Positions 9,291 to 17,751 of a stretch of DNA of 64,000 nucleotides are shown in pieces. Each line of letters opens with the position of its first letter. Within the stretch, counting starts at the first letter, position 1. This stretch comes from an uncultured Pelagibacteraceae bacterium. GTDB lineage: Bacteria > Pseudomonadota > Alphaproteobacteria > Pelagibacterales > Pelagibacteraceae. Both the position numbers and the translations under genes were made by a program. Under the pieces are notes generated by a model. It was not told the DNA's origin. It made no database searches and saw only the letters and a list, made by a program, of their open reading frames with translations. The DNA is taken from the NCBI GenBank assembly GCA_902580275.1, contig CACHJZ010000007.1, positions 1 through 64,000 on the forward strand, written 5' to 3'.

Positions 9291-10025
9291 TTATAAAATT
9301 TGGCTTAAAAATAGCTTAGTTCTGTCACTTTTTGGATTTGCAAAAAATTCTTTGGTCTCAGCTTTTTCTACAATCATACCTTCATCCATAAATATTACTT
9401 CATCAGCTACTTCTTTTGCAAAACCCATTTCATGTGTAACAACTATCATAGTCATTCCACCTTTTGCAAGATTTACCATTGCATCTAACACTTCTTTAAT
9501 CATTTCTGGGTCTAATGCAGATGTAGGTTCATCAAAAAGCATTATTTTGGGTTGCATACATAAGGCACGTGCAATGGCAGACCTTTGTTGTTGACCACCA
9601 GATAATTGACCCGGAAACTTATTTGCTTGATCGGCAATTTGAACTTGTTCTAATTGCTTCATTGCTAATTCTTGAGCTTCTTTTTTTGGCATTTTTTTTA
9701 CCCAAATAGGTGCAAGGGTACAGTTATCTAAAATGGATAAATGCGGAAACAAATTAAATTGTTGAAATACCATACCAACTTCAGCTCTCACTTGTTCAAT
9801 ATTTTTTGTATTTTCAGAAAGTTCAGTACCATCAACAACTATAGTTCCTTTTTGATGCTCTTCTAATCTATTTATACATCTAATTAAAGTTGACTTACCA
9901 GATCCGGAAGGACCACAAACAACAATTTTTTGTTTAGCTGAAACATCAAGATTTATGTCTTTTAAAACCTGAAAATCTCCAAACCATTTATTTACATTTT
10001 CAATTTTAATTATTGGTTCAGACAT
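9291..10025 (-). CDS. aapP: general L-amino acid ABC transporter, ATPase
   Basis: A 244-residue polar amino acid transporter ATPase. Walker A is GPSGSGKS (38-45), the signature LSGGQQQ (141-147), Walker B IMLFDEP (161-167), and an H-loop VTHEMG follows near residue 200. It powers uptake by the AapQ/AapM permease pair fed by AapJ. It is the last gene of aapJQMP and begins 1 base after aapM stops. Confidence 0.95.
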   Translation of the reverse strand: MSEPIIKIENVNKWFGDFQVLKDINLDVSAKQKIVVCGPSGSGKSTLIRCINRLEEHQKGTIVVDGTELSENTKNIEQVRAEVGMVFQQFNLFPHLSILDNCTLAPIWVKKMPKKEAQELAMKQLEQVQIADQANKFPGQLSGGQQQRSAIARALCMQPKIMLFDEPTSALDPEMIKEVLDAMVNLAKGGMTMIVVTHEMGFAKEVADEVIFMDEGMIVEKAETKEFFANPKSDRTKLFLSQIL

Positions 10026-10026
10026 T

Positions 10027-11298
10027 TTATCTTTCCGTTTTATATTTTGCTTCTAAGTTATAACTATATTTGCTCATAGCATAGCAAATTATCCAGAAAA
10101 TTATAGCAGCAAATATATATCCTTCCATTGCAAATCCTAACCATTTTGGATTTGTTTTTGCTAAAGCTAACATTCCAGCCAATTCTGCTAATCCAACTAC
10201 AAAAATCAAAGGTGTATCTTTAACAAGTGCTAAGAATGTATTACAAATTCCTGGTATTACTAATTTTAAAGCTTGAGGTAAAATTACGAATATGTGCATC
10301 TTCCAATATCCCATACCCAAGGATTTTGCAGCATCATACTGACCTCTTGGTAGTGCTTGCAGACCTCCTCTTATAACCTCAGCACAATAAGCTCCTTCAA
10401 AAAGTGTAATAGCTATAATCACTCTTACAAGTTTATCCATGAAGAAATCTTCTGGTAAAAACATAGGAAACATTACAGATGACATAAATAATACTGTAAT
10501 AAGGGGAACGCCTCTCCAAAACTCAATATAACCAATTGATATATATCTTATCATTGGAAGACTTGATCGCCTACCTAAGGCTAAAACCATACCTAAAGGG
10601 AAACAGAAAATTAAACAGAAAAAAGAAACAATAAATGTTAAAGATAAACCTCCCCACGCACCTGTTTCGACCCAAACTAAACCGAATGCACCACCAGAGA
10701 TTAGATAATATATAACTAAAAATGCAATTATTGGATAAATAATTACATAATATAGGGCTAAATATTTTTTTAAATTATCTCTTAAGAAAAAGCCAAAAAA
10801 TCCTAAAGCAATAACAAGAATGAATGCTAGATTTATCCTCCAATGTAAATCATTTGGGTACATACCATACATAAAACGTCTGAACCAAACTTTAACATAA
10901 GTCCAACAAGCGCCAGTCCCCGTACAGGCTTCTTTAGTATCTCCAGAAATATTTGCATCAAATATCATCCAGCTTAAAGATGGAGGAGTTGCTTTAATAA
11001 TCGCAAAAATAATAAGAAGTGTTAATATTGCATTAAAATTATTAGTATTAATATTTTTATTAACAATATCTAAACTTTTAATTCCAGAATATTCGGTTCT
11101 AATGAAATTCAATCCTACAAAACCAAGAATTAAAGGAAGAAAGATACTTAATATTCCAGGTAAAAAAGATGTAACATTTATTTTTAAAAATGCATTTATT
11201 GCTACGTCTAATATACTTATAGAAAATAAGAAAAGACCTAAATATAGAAAATAATAAAAATTTTGCTTATTTGATTTTAAAAAATTTAAACTATTCAT
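10027..11298 (-). CDS. aapM: general L-amino acid ABC transporter, permease M
   Basis: A 423-residue inner-membrane permease. The N-terminal half carries several hydrophobic helices and a long periplasmic segment typical of AapM. The His/Glu/Gln-type permease domain fills about residues 215-415, with an EAA-like loop [19 protein letters not shown] near residue 310. It forms a heterodimer with AapQ. Its ATG overlaps the aapQ stop by 1 base (TAATG). Identity rests on the unusually long N-terminal region and the complete four-gene operon. Confidence 0.95.
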   Translation of the reverse strand: MNSLNFLKSNKQNFYYFLYLGLFLFSISILDVAINAFLKINVTSFLPGILSIFLPLILGFVGLNFIRTEYSGIKSLDIVNKNINTNNFNAILTLLIIFAIIKATPPSLSWMIFDANISGDTKEACTGTGACWTYVKVWFRRFMYGMYPNDLHWRINLAFILVIALGFFGFFLRDNLKKYLALYYVIIYPIIAFLVIYYLISGGAFGLVWVETGAWGGLSLTFIVSFFCLIFCFPLGMVLALGRRSSLPMIRYISIGYIEFWRGVPLITVLFMSSVMFPMFLPEDFFMDKLVRVIIAITLFEGAYCAEVIRGGLQALPRGQYDAAKSLGMGYWKMHIFVILPQALKLVIPGICNTFLALVKDTPLIFVVGLAELAGMLALAKTNPKWLGFAMEGYIFAAIIFWIICYAMSKYSYNLEAKYKTER

Positions 11299-12449
11299 TA
11301 TTTTTCCTTAATTTCTATTTTTTTGTTATACCAATTCATTATTGCTGCAATTGCTAAGCTTATAGATAAATAAGTAAGCATTGTTATAGATACTATTTCA
11401 ATTGCCTTTCCAGTCTGCATTAATGCTGTACCAGCAAAAACCAATACCAAATCAGGATATGCTATTGCTGCTGCTAAGGATGAATTTTTTGTTAAATTAA
11501 GATATTGATTAGTAGTTGGTGGAATTATAATTCTTAAAGCTTGTGGCATAACTACTAATTTTAATATTTGATTAGGTGTTAAACCTACGGATGCAGCAGC
11601 TTCTTTTTGACCTTTTCCAATACCTTGGATACCAGCTCTAACACACTCAGCAACAAATGTAGATGTGTATAATGATAAAGCTAAAACTAAAGCAATTAGC
11701 TCCGGTGGTAAACCAATACCTCCATCAAACACGTAAGAAGTTTTTGATAATTGTTTTAAGACAGGAATTCCAAAATCTAACGATACACCTCCTATAAAAA
11801 ACGTTAAAGCGGGAAGTACGAATATTAATCCCAAGGAAATAAAAAAAACTGGGATTTGTTTTCCCTCATTCTCCTGAAGTTTTTTTGCATAAGTTGAAAT
11901 TATAATAATAGAAATTATAACTGCTAAAATCGAATATAAGAAAATGTCTAAATTTGTCCAAATAAAAGACGGGATATAATATCCCTTTATAGTCATGTAA
12001 GTAACGCCAAACCATGGTCCGGCTTTTTCCGGAACAGGAAGTGCTCTTAATGCTGCGTAATACCAAAAGAAGATTTGAAGTAATAATGGAATATTTCTAA
12101 AAAATTCAACATACCAAGCTGCAGAATTTCTAATTAGATAATTTGAAGATAATCTTGCTACTCCAAATATTACACCCAAAATTGTACAAAAAATTATGCT
12201 TATAAAAGATACTAGTAATGTATTAAGTAATCCGACAAGATACGCTCTTGCATATGAATGTGAGCCGCTATACTCAATAAGAGAAAACTGAACATCAAAA
12301 GAAGATTCTTGTGTTAAAAAACCAAAACCAAAATCTATACCCCTATTATCCATATTGATTTGAGCATTAAAAGTAAAAAAACCAAATATGCCTAAAACAA
12401 AAAGAACAGTTATGATTTGTGGTAGAATTTTTTTGATTTTGTTGTTCAT
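11298..12449 (-). CDS. aapQ: general L-amino acid ABC transporter, permease Q
   Basis: A 383-residue integral membrane permease. A first helix lies near residues 10-27. The transporter domain is split by a long insert with two extra helices (about 165-235), characteristic of AapQ. The coupling loop ECVRAGIQGIGKGQKEAAAS is near residue 268. It pairs with AapM to pass L-amino acids. It follows aapJ after 66 bases that contain a strong terminator hairpin, so its expression is probably lower than that of aapJ. Confidence 0.95.
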   Translation of the reverse strand: MNNKIKKILPQIITVLFVLGIFGFFTFNAQINMDNRGIDFGFGFLTQESSFDVQFSLIEYSGSHSYARAYLVGLLNTLLVSFISIIFCTILGVIFGVARLSSNYLIRNSAAWYVEFFRNIPLLLQIFFWYYAALRALPVPEKAGPWFGVTYMTIKGYYIPSFIWTNLDIFLYSILAVIISIIIISTYAKKLQENEGKQIPVFFISLGLIFVLPALTFFIGGVSLDFGIPVLKQLSKTSYVFDGGIGLPPELIALVLALSLYTSTFVAECVRAGIQGIGKGQKEAAASVGLTPNQILKLVVMPQALRIIIPPTTNQYLNLTKNSSLAAAIAYPDLVLVFAGTALMQTGKAIEIVSITMLTYLSISLAIAAIMNWYNKKIEIKEK

Positions 12450-12463
12450 TTGACCGCGAATAT

Positions 12464-12496
12464 AAAAAAAAGGGCTAGAAAAATCTAGCCCTTTTT
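12464..12496 (-). terminator. intercistronic terminator/attenuator between aapJ and aapQ
   Basis: GGGCTAGA (12472-12479) and TCTAGCCC (12484-12491) form a perfect 8-bp stem with a 4-base loop, flanked by an A-run and a T-run. Read on the minus strand it ends in a run of eight U's, a textbook intrinsic terminator. It lies about 20 bases past the aapJ stop and inside the operon. Such elements commonly let a binding-protein gene be expressed in excess over its permease. Confidence 0.85.
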
Positions 12497-12515
12497 AAAG
12501 TATTTAAATCAAGAA

Positions 12516-13553
12516 TTATCTTGCTGGTGGTACGTATAAAATTCCACCTTTAGTCCAAAGTTGATTTGGACCTCTGTCAGGTAAGATACCTGGGTCAGCT
12601 ATATTTCTTTTATAGCTTTCGCCGTAGTTTCCTACTTGTTTAATAATTCTTAAACTCCAGTCATTATCTAGACCAAAAGCTGCTCCTAATTCACCTTCAG
12701 CACCTACAAGTCTTTTAATTGCAGGGTTGTCTGATGTTTTCATAGAATCAGCATTTGAAGAAGTAATTCCATACTCTTCAGCTTCGATCATAGTATTTAA
12801 TGACCAACGAACAATGTCTTCCCAAACAGCATCACCTTGTCTTACAACTGGTCCTAAAGGCTCTTTAGAAATAGTCTCAGGTAACACAATGTGTTCATCT
12901 GGGTTTTTCATTTTTGTTCTTTGAGCTGCTAATCCAGATTTATCTGTCGTATAAGTATCACATCTACCTGCATCATAAGCAGCAACAACTTCGTCAGCTT
13001 TTTCAAAAGCTACCGGCTCATACGAAATTCCTCTTGAATTAAAGAAGTCTCTCATATTTAGCTCTGTTGTAGTACCAATGTTAGTACAAGCAGAAATACC
13101 ATTTTTAAATTGGTTTACTGATGTTATACCAGAATTTTTTCTTACCATGAAACCTTGTCCATCGTAGAAGTTAACTCCAACAAATGTAAGACCAATATCA
13201 GCATCTCTAGAAAGTGTCCAAGTAGTATTTCTTGATAAGATATCAATCTCACCAGAAGTGAGAGCTGTAAATCTTTCTTTAGCACTTAATGGAGTGAACT
13301 TAACTTTGTTCGCATCTCCAAGTACTGCAGCAGCAACGGCTCTACATACATCAACGTCAACACCAGTCCAATTTCCAGACGCATCAGCATTTGAAAATCC
13401 TGGAAGACCTTGAGAAACACCACATCTTACGAAACCTTTCTTTTGTGTGTTCTTAAGAGTTTTTGATTTCTTTGCCATAGCTTCTGTTGAAAATGCAAAT
13501 AGCACAGCCACCATAGCCATAAAAGAAGTCAATTTTTTCATAACTTTAAACAT
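12516..13553 (-). CDS. aapJ: general L-amino acid ABC transporter, periplasmic binding protein
   Basis: A 345-residue secreted solute-binding protein. The N-terminus is a signal peptide (positive start, hydrophobic core to about residue 25, AMA cleavage site near residue 27). The mature part starts around GFVRCGVSQGLPGF and keeps the family block NWTGVDVDVCRAVAAAVLGD. It captures a broad range of L-amino acids for AapQMP. The ATG at 13551-13553 is supported by a good ribosome site, AGAGGAAG, 5 bases upstream. That is one of the few clear Shine-Dalgarno sequences in this window and fits high expression. The 173-base leader contains two adjacent hairpins. Confidence 0.96.
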   Translation of the reverse strand: MFKVMKKLTSFMAMVAVLFAFSTEAMAKKSKTLKNTQKKGFVRCGVSQGLPGFSNADASGNWTGVDVDVCRAVAAAVLGDANKVKFTPLSAKERFTALTSGEIDILSRNTTWTLSRDADIGLTFVGVNFYDGQGFMVRKNSGITSVNQFKNGISACTNIGTTTELNMRDFFNSRGISYEPVAFEKADEVVAAYDAGRCDTYTTDKSGLAAQRTKMKNPDEHIVLPETISKEPLGPVVRQGDAVWEDIVRWSLNTMIEAEEYGITSSNADSMKTSDNPAIKRLVGAEGELGAAFGLDNDWSLRIIKQVGNYGESYKRNIADPGILPDRGPNQLWTKGGILYVPPAR

Positions 13554-13577
13554 ATATTCTTCCTCTTGTTTTTAAGT

Positions 13578-13595
13578 TTATTTGTTAACAAATAA
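13578..13595 (-). promoter_or_regulatory. 18-bp perfect palindrome in the aapJ leader
   Basis: TTATTTGTTAACAAATAA is a perfect dyad centred about 33 bases upstream of the aapJ start codon. It could be a repressor operator or, in RNA, a hairpin next to the ribosome site. No family consensus is recognised. Confidence 0.45.
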
Positions 13596-13614
13596 TTCAA
13601 AATTACTTTTGAAT
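13595..13614 (-). promoter_or_regulatory. hairpin with GNRA-type loop in the aapJ leader
   Basis: On the transcribed strand ATTCAAAA-GTAA-TTTTGAAT forms an 8-bp stem closed by a GUAA tetraloop (a GNRA loop), directly abutting the 18-bp palindrome. Two consecutive stems so close to the start codon suggest mRNA-level control or stabilisation of the aapJ message. Confidence 0.4.
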
Positions 13615-13726
13615 ATAATTTAGTAAAGCATGAACTAAATCTACCATCAATAATAAAATTATATTTATTTTAACGTTTTTTTAATAATTTTTATCAAAAA
13701 AAGGCCCAATTTGATAAATCGCATGC

Positions 13727-14860
13727 TTACATTTGTGTGATTATCGCGTTTAATTTTTTGAAATGTCTAAAATTAGTATATTTCATAGAATTTTTCTTTG
13801 CAAAAACCTTTTTTTTAAAATCATCTTCATAATTTTCTAATTCATGTAATAATGATCCTTTTTTATTTGTCTCAAATAGTATACCTGCATCACCATTCAT
13901 AAGAAACTCCTTTGGTCCATTGGAGCAATTTGACGACACTATGGATAAATTACATGTAGCTGCCTCTATTATAACAAAACCTGGATCTTCCCATAAAGAG
14001 GATAAAATAAATAACGATGCATTTTTCATATACGCGTAAACGTTATTAGAAAATCCAATTAAGAAAATTCTATTATTTAAGTTATTTTTATTTATTAAAT
14101 TTTGTAACTCGTCTCTTTTTTCACCTTCACCAACTATATATAAATCAAAGTTGTGGTTCTTTTTAAAAAATTTTGAGGTTTCATTTATTAAATATTTAAA
14201 ATTTTTTTGTTTGGTTAACCTTCCAACACTTAAAAAAAACTTCCTATCAGTTTTTTTTTCAATTTTTTGATTTTTTAGTTTTGAAATTTTATTAATATTG
14301 ATTATTGCATCAGGAAGAAAAAGAATTTTTTCGTTATCTAGAAATTGTTTATTTTTTAAATTAATTACTAATTCATTCGAAGGACATGTGATTTTGAAAA
14401 TTTTTTTTGTAGTAATTTTCCAAAAAAATTTTCTAACAGGATTTAATTTTGGGAAGCCTGAGATTCTAAGTATTAATTTTGTTTTTGATCTAAAAAAATA
14501 ATTTATTAAAAGTGGTAATGATGTAATTAAATGTATTATTAAATAGTCAGGTTTATATTTTAACAAAAGTTTTATTAATGGAATAAAAGATATGATAAAT
14601 ATTAAAATATATGAAAATCTACTCTGTATGTAGCCTTTTTTTGGTAGAAGAGAAAAATAGCTAAAATTGAGTTTTATCAAATTTAAATTATTTGCTTTAA
14701 TCTCATTCTCATAACTATCCCATTCACCACAAACATTAATTAAACTTACATCAACACTATCTTTGCTAAATTTCATTAAAGCAGTTGCAGAATTTAAAGT
14801 TGATTTTACGGTTCCAACGTTAGATAAAAATGGCGACCAATATAATATTTTTTTTTTCAT
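13727..14860 (-). CDS. GT4-family glycosyltransferase
   Basis: A 377-residue glycosyltransferase. The N-terminus MKKKILYWSPFL with a following glycine-containing loop fits the GT4 acceptor half, and two hydrophobic stretches (about 87-105 and 113-125) suggest membrane association. The donor half has FFLSVGRLTKQKN near residue 210, LYIVGEGEKRDEL, and an LWEDPGFVIIEAA motif whose Glu pair matches the EX7E pattern. It probably adds a sugar to a surface polysaccharide or lipid, but substrate and pathway cannot be told. It is alone, between tRNA-Arg and aapJ, with no other sugar genes around it. Its start codon is only 8 bases beyond the tRNA 3' end, so tRNA processing would leave an almost leaderless message. 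Confidence 0.88.
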   Translation of the reverse strand: MKKKILYWSPFLSNVGTVKSTLNSATALMKFSKDSVDVSLINVCGEWDSYENEIKANNLNLIKLNFSYFSLLPKKGYIQSRFSYILIFIISFIPLIKLLLKYKPDYLIIHLITSLPLLINYFFRSKTKLILRISGFPKLNPVRKFFWKITTKKIFKITCPSNELVINLKNKQFLDNEKILFLPDAIININKISKLKNQKIEKKTDRKFFLSVGRLTKQKNFKYLINETSKFFKKNHNFDLYIVGEGEKRDELQNLINKNNLNNRIFLIGFSNNVYAYMKNASLFILSSLWEDPGFVIIEAATCNLSIVSSNCSNGPKEFLMNGDAGILFETNKKGSLLHELENYEDDFKKKVFAKKNSMKYTNFRHFKKLNAIITQM

Positions 14861-14868
14861 TAAAAATA

Positions 14869-14945
14869 TGGCGCGCCCTGAAGGATTCGAACCTCCGACC
14901 CACGGTTTAGAAAACCGTTGCTCTATCCAGCTGAGCTAAGGGCGC
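14869..14945 (-). tRNA. trnR: tRNA-Arg (anticodon TCT)
   Basis: On the minus strand acceptor GCGCCCT pairs with AGGGCGC. The anticodon stem-loop CGGTTTTCTAAACCG carries anticodon TCT (reads AGA, the main Arg codon in AT-rich genomes). The T-arm is GGAGGTTCGAATCCT. Discriminator G, CCA encoded. It lies 26 bases after trkH and 8 bases before a glycosyltransferase gene, all on the same strand. Confidence 0.97.
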
Positions 14946-14971
14946 AAATATAATGTAGTTATATAAGTAAA

Positions 14972-16378
14972 CTAATTTTTAAAAAAGAATTTTTTAAATA
15001 AAATTAAAAATGATAGTAATTCAACTCTACCGATAATCATAAAAATTATTATAAGATATTTTGTTAAACCGCTCATTTGGTCAAAATATATACCTGATAA
15101 TTCAGTCATATGAGAATTTACAGTATTCATTAATGTTAGTATCGAAAGTTTAAAAGAATTTTCAAAAGACAAGCCTGATACGGATATGAAAGAGGACAAA
15201 ATTATTAATGATACTATAAATATTAAAATAGATAGGAAGTATTTATAAAAATCAGATTTTTCCATGATTTTTTCTGAAAATAATAATTTATTAATATACA
15301 CATTTTTAGGTTTTGCATTAGATATAATTTCGTTAATAGAAAACTTAAATAGTGAAACTAATTTTAAAAATCTTAAACCTGAACTCGTTGAAAAAAATGA
15401 CCCTCCAATTATTATTAATATTAAAAATAAAAACGATAGATAATCTGGTGATGATCTTAAAGATACACCAATATTTGATACACTACTAGTAATGGATAAT
15501 AAAATTATCGAAAAATTAATATCTTTGTTCACAAATAAAAAAAAACAAAAAATGATAACCATAAGATACGCAATAAGATAAATATCCTCTTGGATAAATT
15601 TTATACCTTTCTTTTTGTATATTAATAAATTGTATAAAAAAAATAGACTTAAAAAAGATACTAACATTAGTAATGAAAAAATAATTATTTTTGTTTGACT
15701 GTTAAGAATTATTTCCAAATTATTTACTGGTAAAAAACCACCTGATGAAATTAGAGACATTGACAAGTTTAAAGAGATATATGACCGAAAATCAAATATA
15801 TTAAGAATAATAAAGATAATAATAGTCAGAAATGAATAAAAAATGAATATTTTTAGAGATTGTTTAAAAATTTCTGCTGAATTAAAAGCAAGAAAATTAG
15901 TCAAAGTTTTTTTCAAATTATCATCAAAAATATCGATTAAAAGAATTATTGAAAATAAAAAATATAAACCACCCAACCATTGTGATGATGATCGCCATAA
16001 TATTAAGCTTTCATCTAAATGCTTAATGTTATCAAAAATAGTAAAACCTGTTGATGTAAAACCAGATACTGATTCAAAATAGGCATTTAAAAATGTTATA
16101 TTATATATGCTTAAATAGTAAGGAAGAGCTAAAAAAATAGGTAAAAGTATATATCCAAGAATGACAGAAAATATTTTAGTAAAAATGCTTACTTTAAGTA
16201 AATTTTTTTTTACAAAAAAAAAACTAAATAAAGGCAAAAAAGATATTATTAACGTATAAAAATAACTATCTACATTTAAATATAAATCAAAATAGTATGA
16301 ATACAGGATATTTAAAAAACATAAAATACATATTAAGATATTAAAAAATCTAAGGTAATAAATACTAAAATTGATCAT
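14972..16378 (-). CDS. trkH: Trk potassium uptake protein TrkH
   Basis: A 468-residue polytopic membrane protein of the TrkH/KtrB family. Four pore-loop repeats are recognisable, the first as SVSGFTSTGFTIFD (about 103-116), later ones as SLISSGGFLPVNN, SVSNIGVSL and LMNTVNSHMTEL. It is the potassium-translocating subunit that works with TrkA. Start overlaps the trkA stop by 1 base (TAATG). It is the last gene of ntrY-ntrX-trkA-trkH, followed 26 bases later by tRNA-Arg. Confidence 0.94.
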   Translation of the reverse strand: MINFSIYYLRFFNILICILCFLNILYSYYFDLYLNVDSYFYTLIISFLPLFSFFFVKKNLLKVSIFTKIFSVILGYILLPIFLALPYYLSIYNITFLNAYFESVSGFTSTGFTIFDNIKHLDESLILWRSSSQWLGGLYFLFSIILLIDIFDDNLKKTLTNFLAFNSAEIFKQSLKIFIFYSFLTIIIFIILNIFDFRSYISLNLSMSLISSGGFLPVNNLEIILNSQTKIIIFSLLMLVSFLSLFFLYNLLIYKKKGIKFIQEDIYLIAYLMVIIFCFFLFVNKDINFSIILLSITSSVSNIGVSLRSSPDYLSFLFLILIIIGGSFFSTSSGLRFLKLVSLFKFSINEIISNAKPKNVYINKLLFSEKIMEKSDFYKYFLSILIFIVSLIILSSFISVSGLSFENSFKLSILTLMNTVNSHMTELSGIYFDQMSGLTKYLIIIFMIIGRVELLSFLILFKKFFFKN

Positions 16379-17751
16379 TAAATTGAGCTAATACGGAACA
16401 TATTTTCAACAACGGCAATCTGATCATTTTTTGCGAGAAAAACAACTTTATCGTCTTTCTGAAAAGTGAAATTTGAACGTGGAATAATTATATCTTTTCC
16501 TCTTAAAATTGCGCCAATTCTAATTTCGTCGGGCAAGTTTGCATTTTTTAATTCTTTATTAATTAATTCAGAAGTTTCTATAATTTCTGCTTCTATAACC
16601 TCATACTCTCCATTTAAAATGCTATATGCCGTTTCTATACTACCTTTATGAACATGCTTTAATATACTTGATACCGTACTCATTCTAGGATCAATTAAAT
16701 CATCAATTTTTAACGATGACTGTAGCAAAGAATAATTTGATTTATTTGTTAAGGCTATTGTTTTTTTATTTTTAGAAAATTTTTCCACCAATACACTAAT
16801 CATTAAGTTATCCTCATCATCATTTGTTAAAGCCATTACAGTCTCTATTTCGTCTAAATTTGCTTCTGCTAAAACATCTTCATCTAAGGCATCACCATTT
16901 ATTATTATTGAATTATTTAGCTCATTCGCAATAAATTCAGCGCGATCTTTATTTTTCTCAATAATTTTGATCCTGGCTGATTCAAAAGTTTCCTCAATAT
17001 TTTTTGCAAGATTAAATCCTATGTTTCCACCTCCAATAATCAAAATTTTACTAGAAATTTTTTCATTATGTCCAAATGCAATTAGAGTCTTTGCCATTTG
17101 TGATGAATTAATAATTACATATGCTTTGTCATTTTTTTGCATTACATCACCCTTTTTTAGAATTATAAATTTTTCCTTTCTAATCACTCCTAATATATTT
17201 GCTTCTAAATCAGGAAATTTTTTTGTTAATTCGTTTAATTTAATATTTTTAATAGGACAATCATCATTTATTAGTATTTCTAATAATCTAATTTTGTTTT
17301 CTGCAAAAGGAATATTATCAAGTGCACCTGGAGCCTCTAATTTTCTTTGTAAAGATTTTGCAATTTCCAATTCAGGAGAAATAATTACGTCTATAGGAAG
17401 ATTTTCTTTATTATAGAGCTTAGCAAATTTAGGCTCTAAATAATTTTGAGATCTTATTCTTGCAATTTTTTTTGGAATTTTAAATGTTGTGTATGCAATT
17501 TGACATATCAACATGTTTATCTCATCATTTCTTGTAACTGCTATAATCATATCCGCATCTTCTCCATTTGCTTTTTCGAGAATTGAAGGGTATGTAGCCT
17601 TTCCAACTATCGCATTAACATCTAAAGAATCTTTTATCTTTTGAATATCTTCGCTAGATTGATCAACAACAGTTATAGAATGATTTTGCTCACTTAATAG
17701 TTTTGCTATAGTAAAACCAACCCTCCCTGCCCCACAAATTATTATGTTCAT
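16378..17751 (-). CDS. trkA: Trk potassium transporter peripheral subunit TrkA
   Basis: A 457-residue cytoplasmic protein with two RCK halves. Each has a Rossmann NAD-binding start, MNIIICGAGRVGFTIAKLL at 1-19 and ILIIGGGNIGFNLAKNI near 230, and each is followed by a TrkA-C domain. It gates TrkH in response to nucleotides. Its ATG overlaps the ntrX stop by 1 base and its stop overlaps the trkH start, so the four genes appear translationally coupled. Confidence 0.95.
   Translation of the reverse strand: MNIIICGAGRVGFTIAKLLSEQNHSITVVDQSSEDIQKIKDSLDVNAIVGKATYPSILEKANGEDADMIIAVTRNDEINMLICQIAYTTFKIPKKIARIRSQNYLEPKFAKLYNKENLPIDVIISPELEIAKSLQRKLEAPGALDNIPFAENKIRLLEILINDDCPIKNIKLNELTKKFPDLEANILGVIRKEKFIILKKGDVMQKNDKAYVIINSSQMAKTLIAFGHNEKISSKILIIGGGNIGFNLAKNIEETFESARIKIIEKNKDRAEFIANELNNSIIINGDALDEDVLAEANLDEIETVMALTNDDEDNLMISVLVEKFSKNKKTIALTNKSNYSLLQSSLKIDDLIDPRMSTVSSILKHVHKGSIETAYSILNGEYEVIEAEIIETSELINKELKNANLPDEIRIGAILRGKDIIIPRSNFTFQKDDKVVFLAKNDQIAVVENMFRISSI

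Noticed and set aside
13727-14945. Possible genomic island inserted at tRNA-Arg
   Set aside because: I looked for a repeat of the tRNA 3' end near the other side of the glycosyltransferase (13554-13726) and saw none; no integrase or mobility gene is present and base composition is like the neighbours.
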